A stretch of 14,792 bases of DNA. Source: JAAYAY01 sp964429355. Its GTDB lineage: Bacteria > Planctomycetota > Planctomycetia > Pirellulales > Thermoguttaceae. A program made the translations under genes and the position numbers. Positions 14,697-14,792 of the stretch are shown here, in pieces; the first letter of the stretch is position 1; the number at the start of each line of letters is the position of its first letter. The notes under the pieces are model-generated. The model worked only from the letters and a program-made list of their open reading frames with translations, was not told the DNA's origin and made no database searches. Where the stretch lies: assembly GCA_964429355.1 (NCBI GenBank), contig CAYSCH010000241.1, forward strand, positions 1 to 14,792, read 5' to 3'.

Positions 14697-14743
14697 GGGA
14701 GACGGGGGAGACGGGGGGGGAGACGGGGTCGGGGGAGACGGGG
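14697..14743. repeat. G-rich tandem repeat, four AGAC units
   Basis: Four AGAC tetramers (14700, 14709, 14721, 14736) are separated by G-runs of 3 to 8 bases, giving imperfect tandem copies of GGGAGACGGG. There are six G-runs of three or more on the plus strand, enough for a G-quadruplex in DNA; the transcript of the minus-strand gene would be C-rich here. It ends 12 bp before the oxidoreductase start, within its leader or promoter. Slippage or length variation is likely. Confidence 0.7.
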
Positions 14744-14792
14744 TCAACTCTTGAGGAAGCCCGGCGAAATGCAGTGGCGGCGGGGGGCGGAA

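Noticed and set aside
13963..14754. 263-codon plus-strand open frame opposite the shorter oxidoreductase
   Set aside because: It is antisense to an intact Tat-exported MocA-type gene and runs into the G-rich repeat as a Gly/Asp stretch, which is not protein-like.

Overview
The window looks like a metagenome-assembled scaffold from a Planctomycetota (PVC-type) bacterium. This is inferred from two Tat-exported Gfo/Idh/MocA oxidoreductases, an exported DUF6807 protein, a very large PAS/GAF sensor kinase and high GC. There are two 10-N scaffold gaps (4016-4025 and 4951-4960), so lengths and frames across them are nominal. No rRNA, tRNA, CRISPR array or intact transposase gene was seen.

Left block, minus strand (407-5751): two tandem, clearly paralogous, signal-peptide-bearing TPR proteins are followed by a GT2-GT4 double glycosyltransferase. 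Spacings of 27 and 86 bp suggest one transcription unit. Its best promoter candidate is TTGACA-16-TAAAAC at 5909-5936. Both gaps fall inside the TPR genes. Bases 1-406 carry no gene I can support, but the glycosyltransferase frame stays open for 49 codons past its stop.

Divergent spacer (5752-6559): about 0.8 kb with the promoter candidate, a 10-bp tandem repeat beside a sequence resembling the end of a REP/MITE-type element, and a short hairpin.

Centre, plus strand (6560-10612): a 1350-residue membrane histidine kinase with the order TM-short loop-TM-HAMP-PAS-PAS-GAF-PAS-PAS-coiled coil-GAF-HisKA-HATPase. Two PAS modules are an internal duplication. The extracytoplasmic loop looks like a double-Cache sensor reduced to its two ends. 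No receiver domain or response regulator is present. A 47-codon frame begins on the kinase stop (TGATG).

Right block, minus strand (10806-14685): Tat-dependent MocA-type oxidoreductase, a 223-bp spacer with a possible 18-residue leader ORF, a second Tat-dependent oxidoreductase, then DUF6807. This is probably an exported sugar or cyclitol oxidation set. A GGGAGACGGG-type G-rich repeat lies directly upstream of the first gene.
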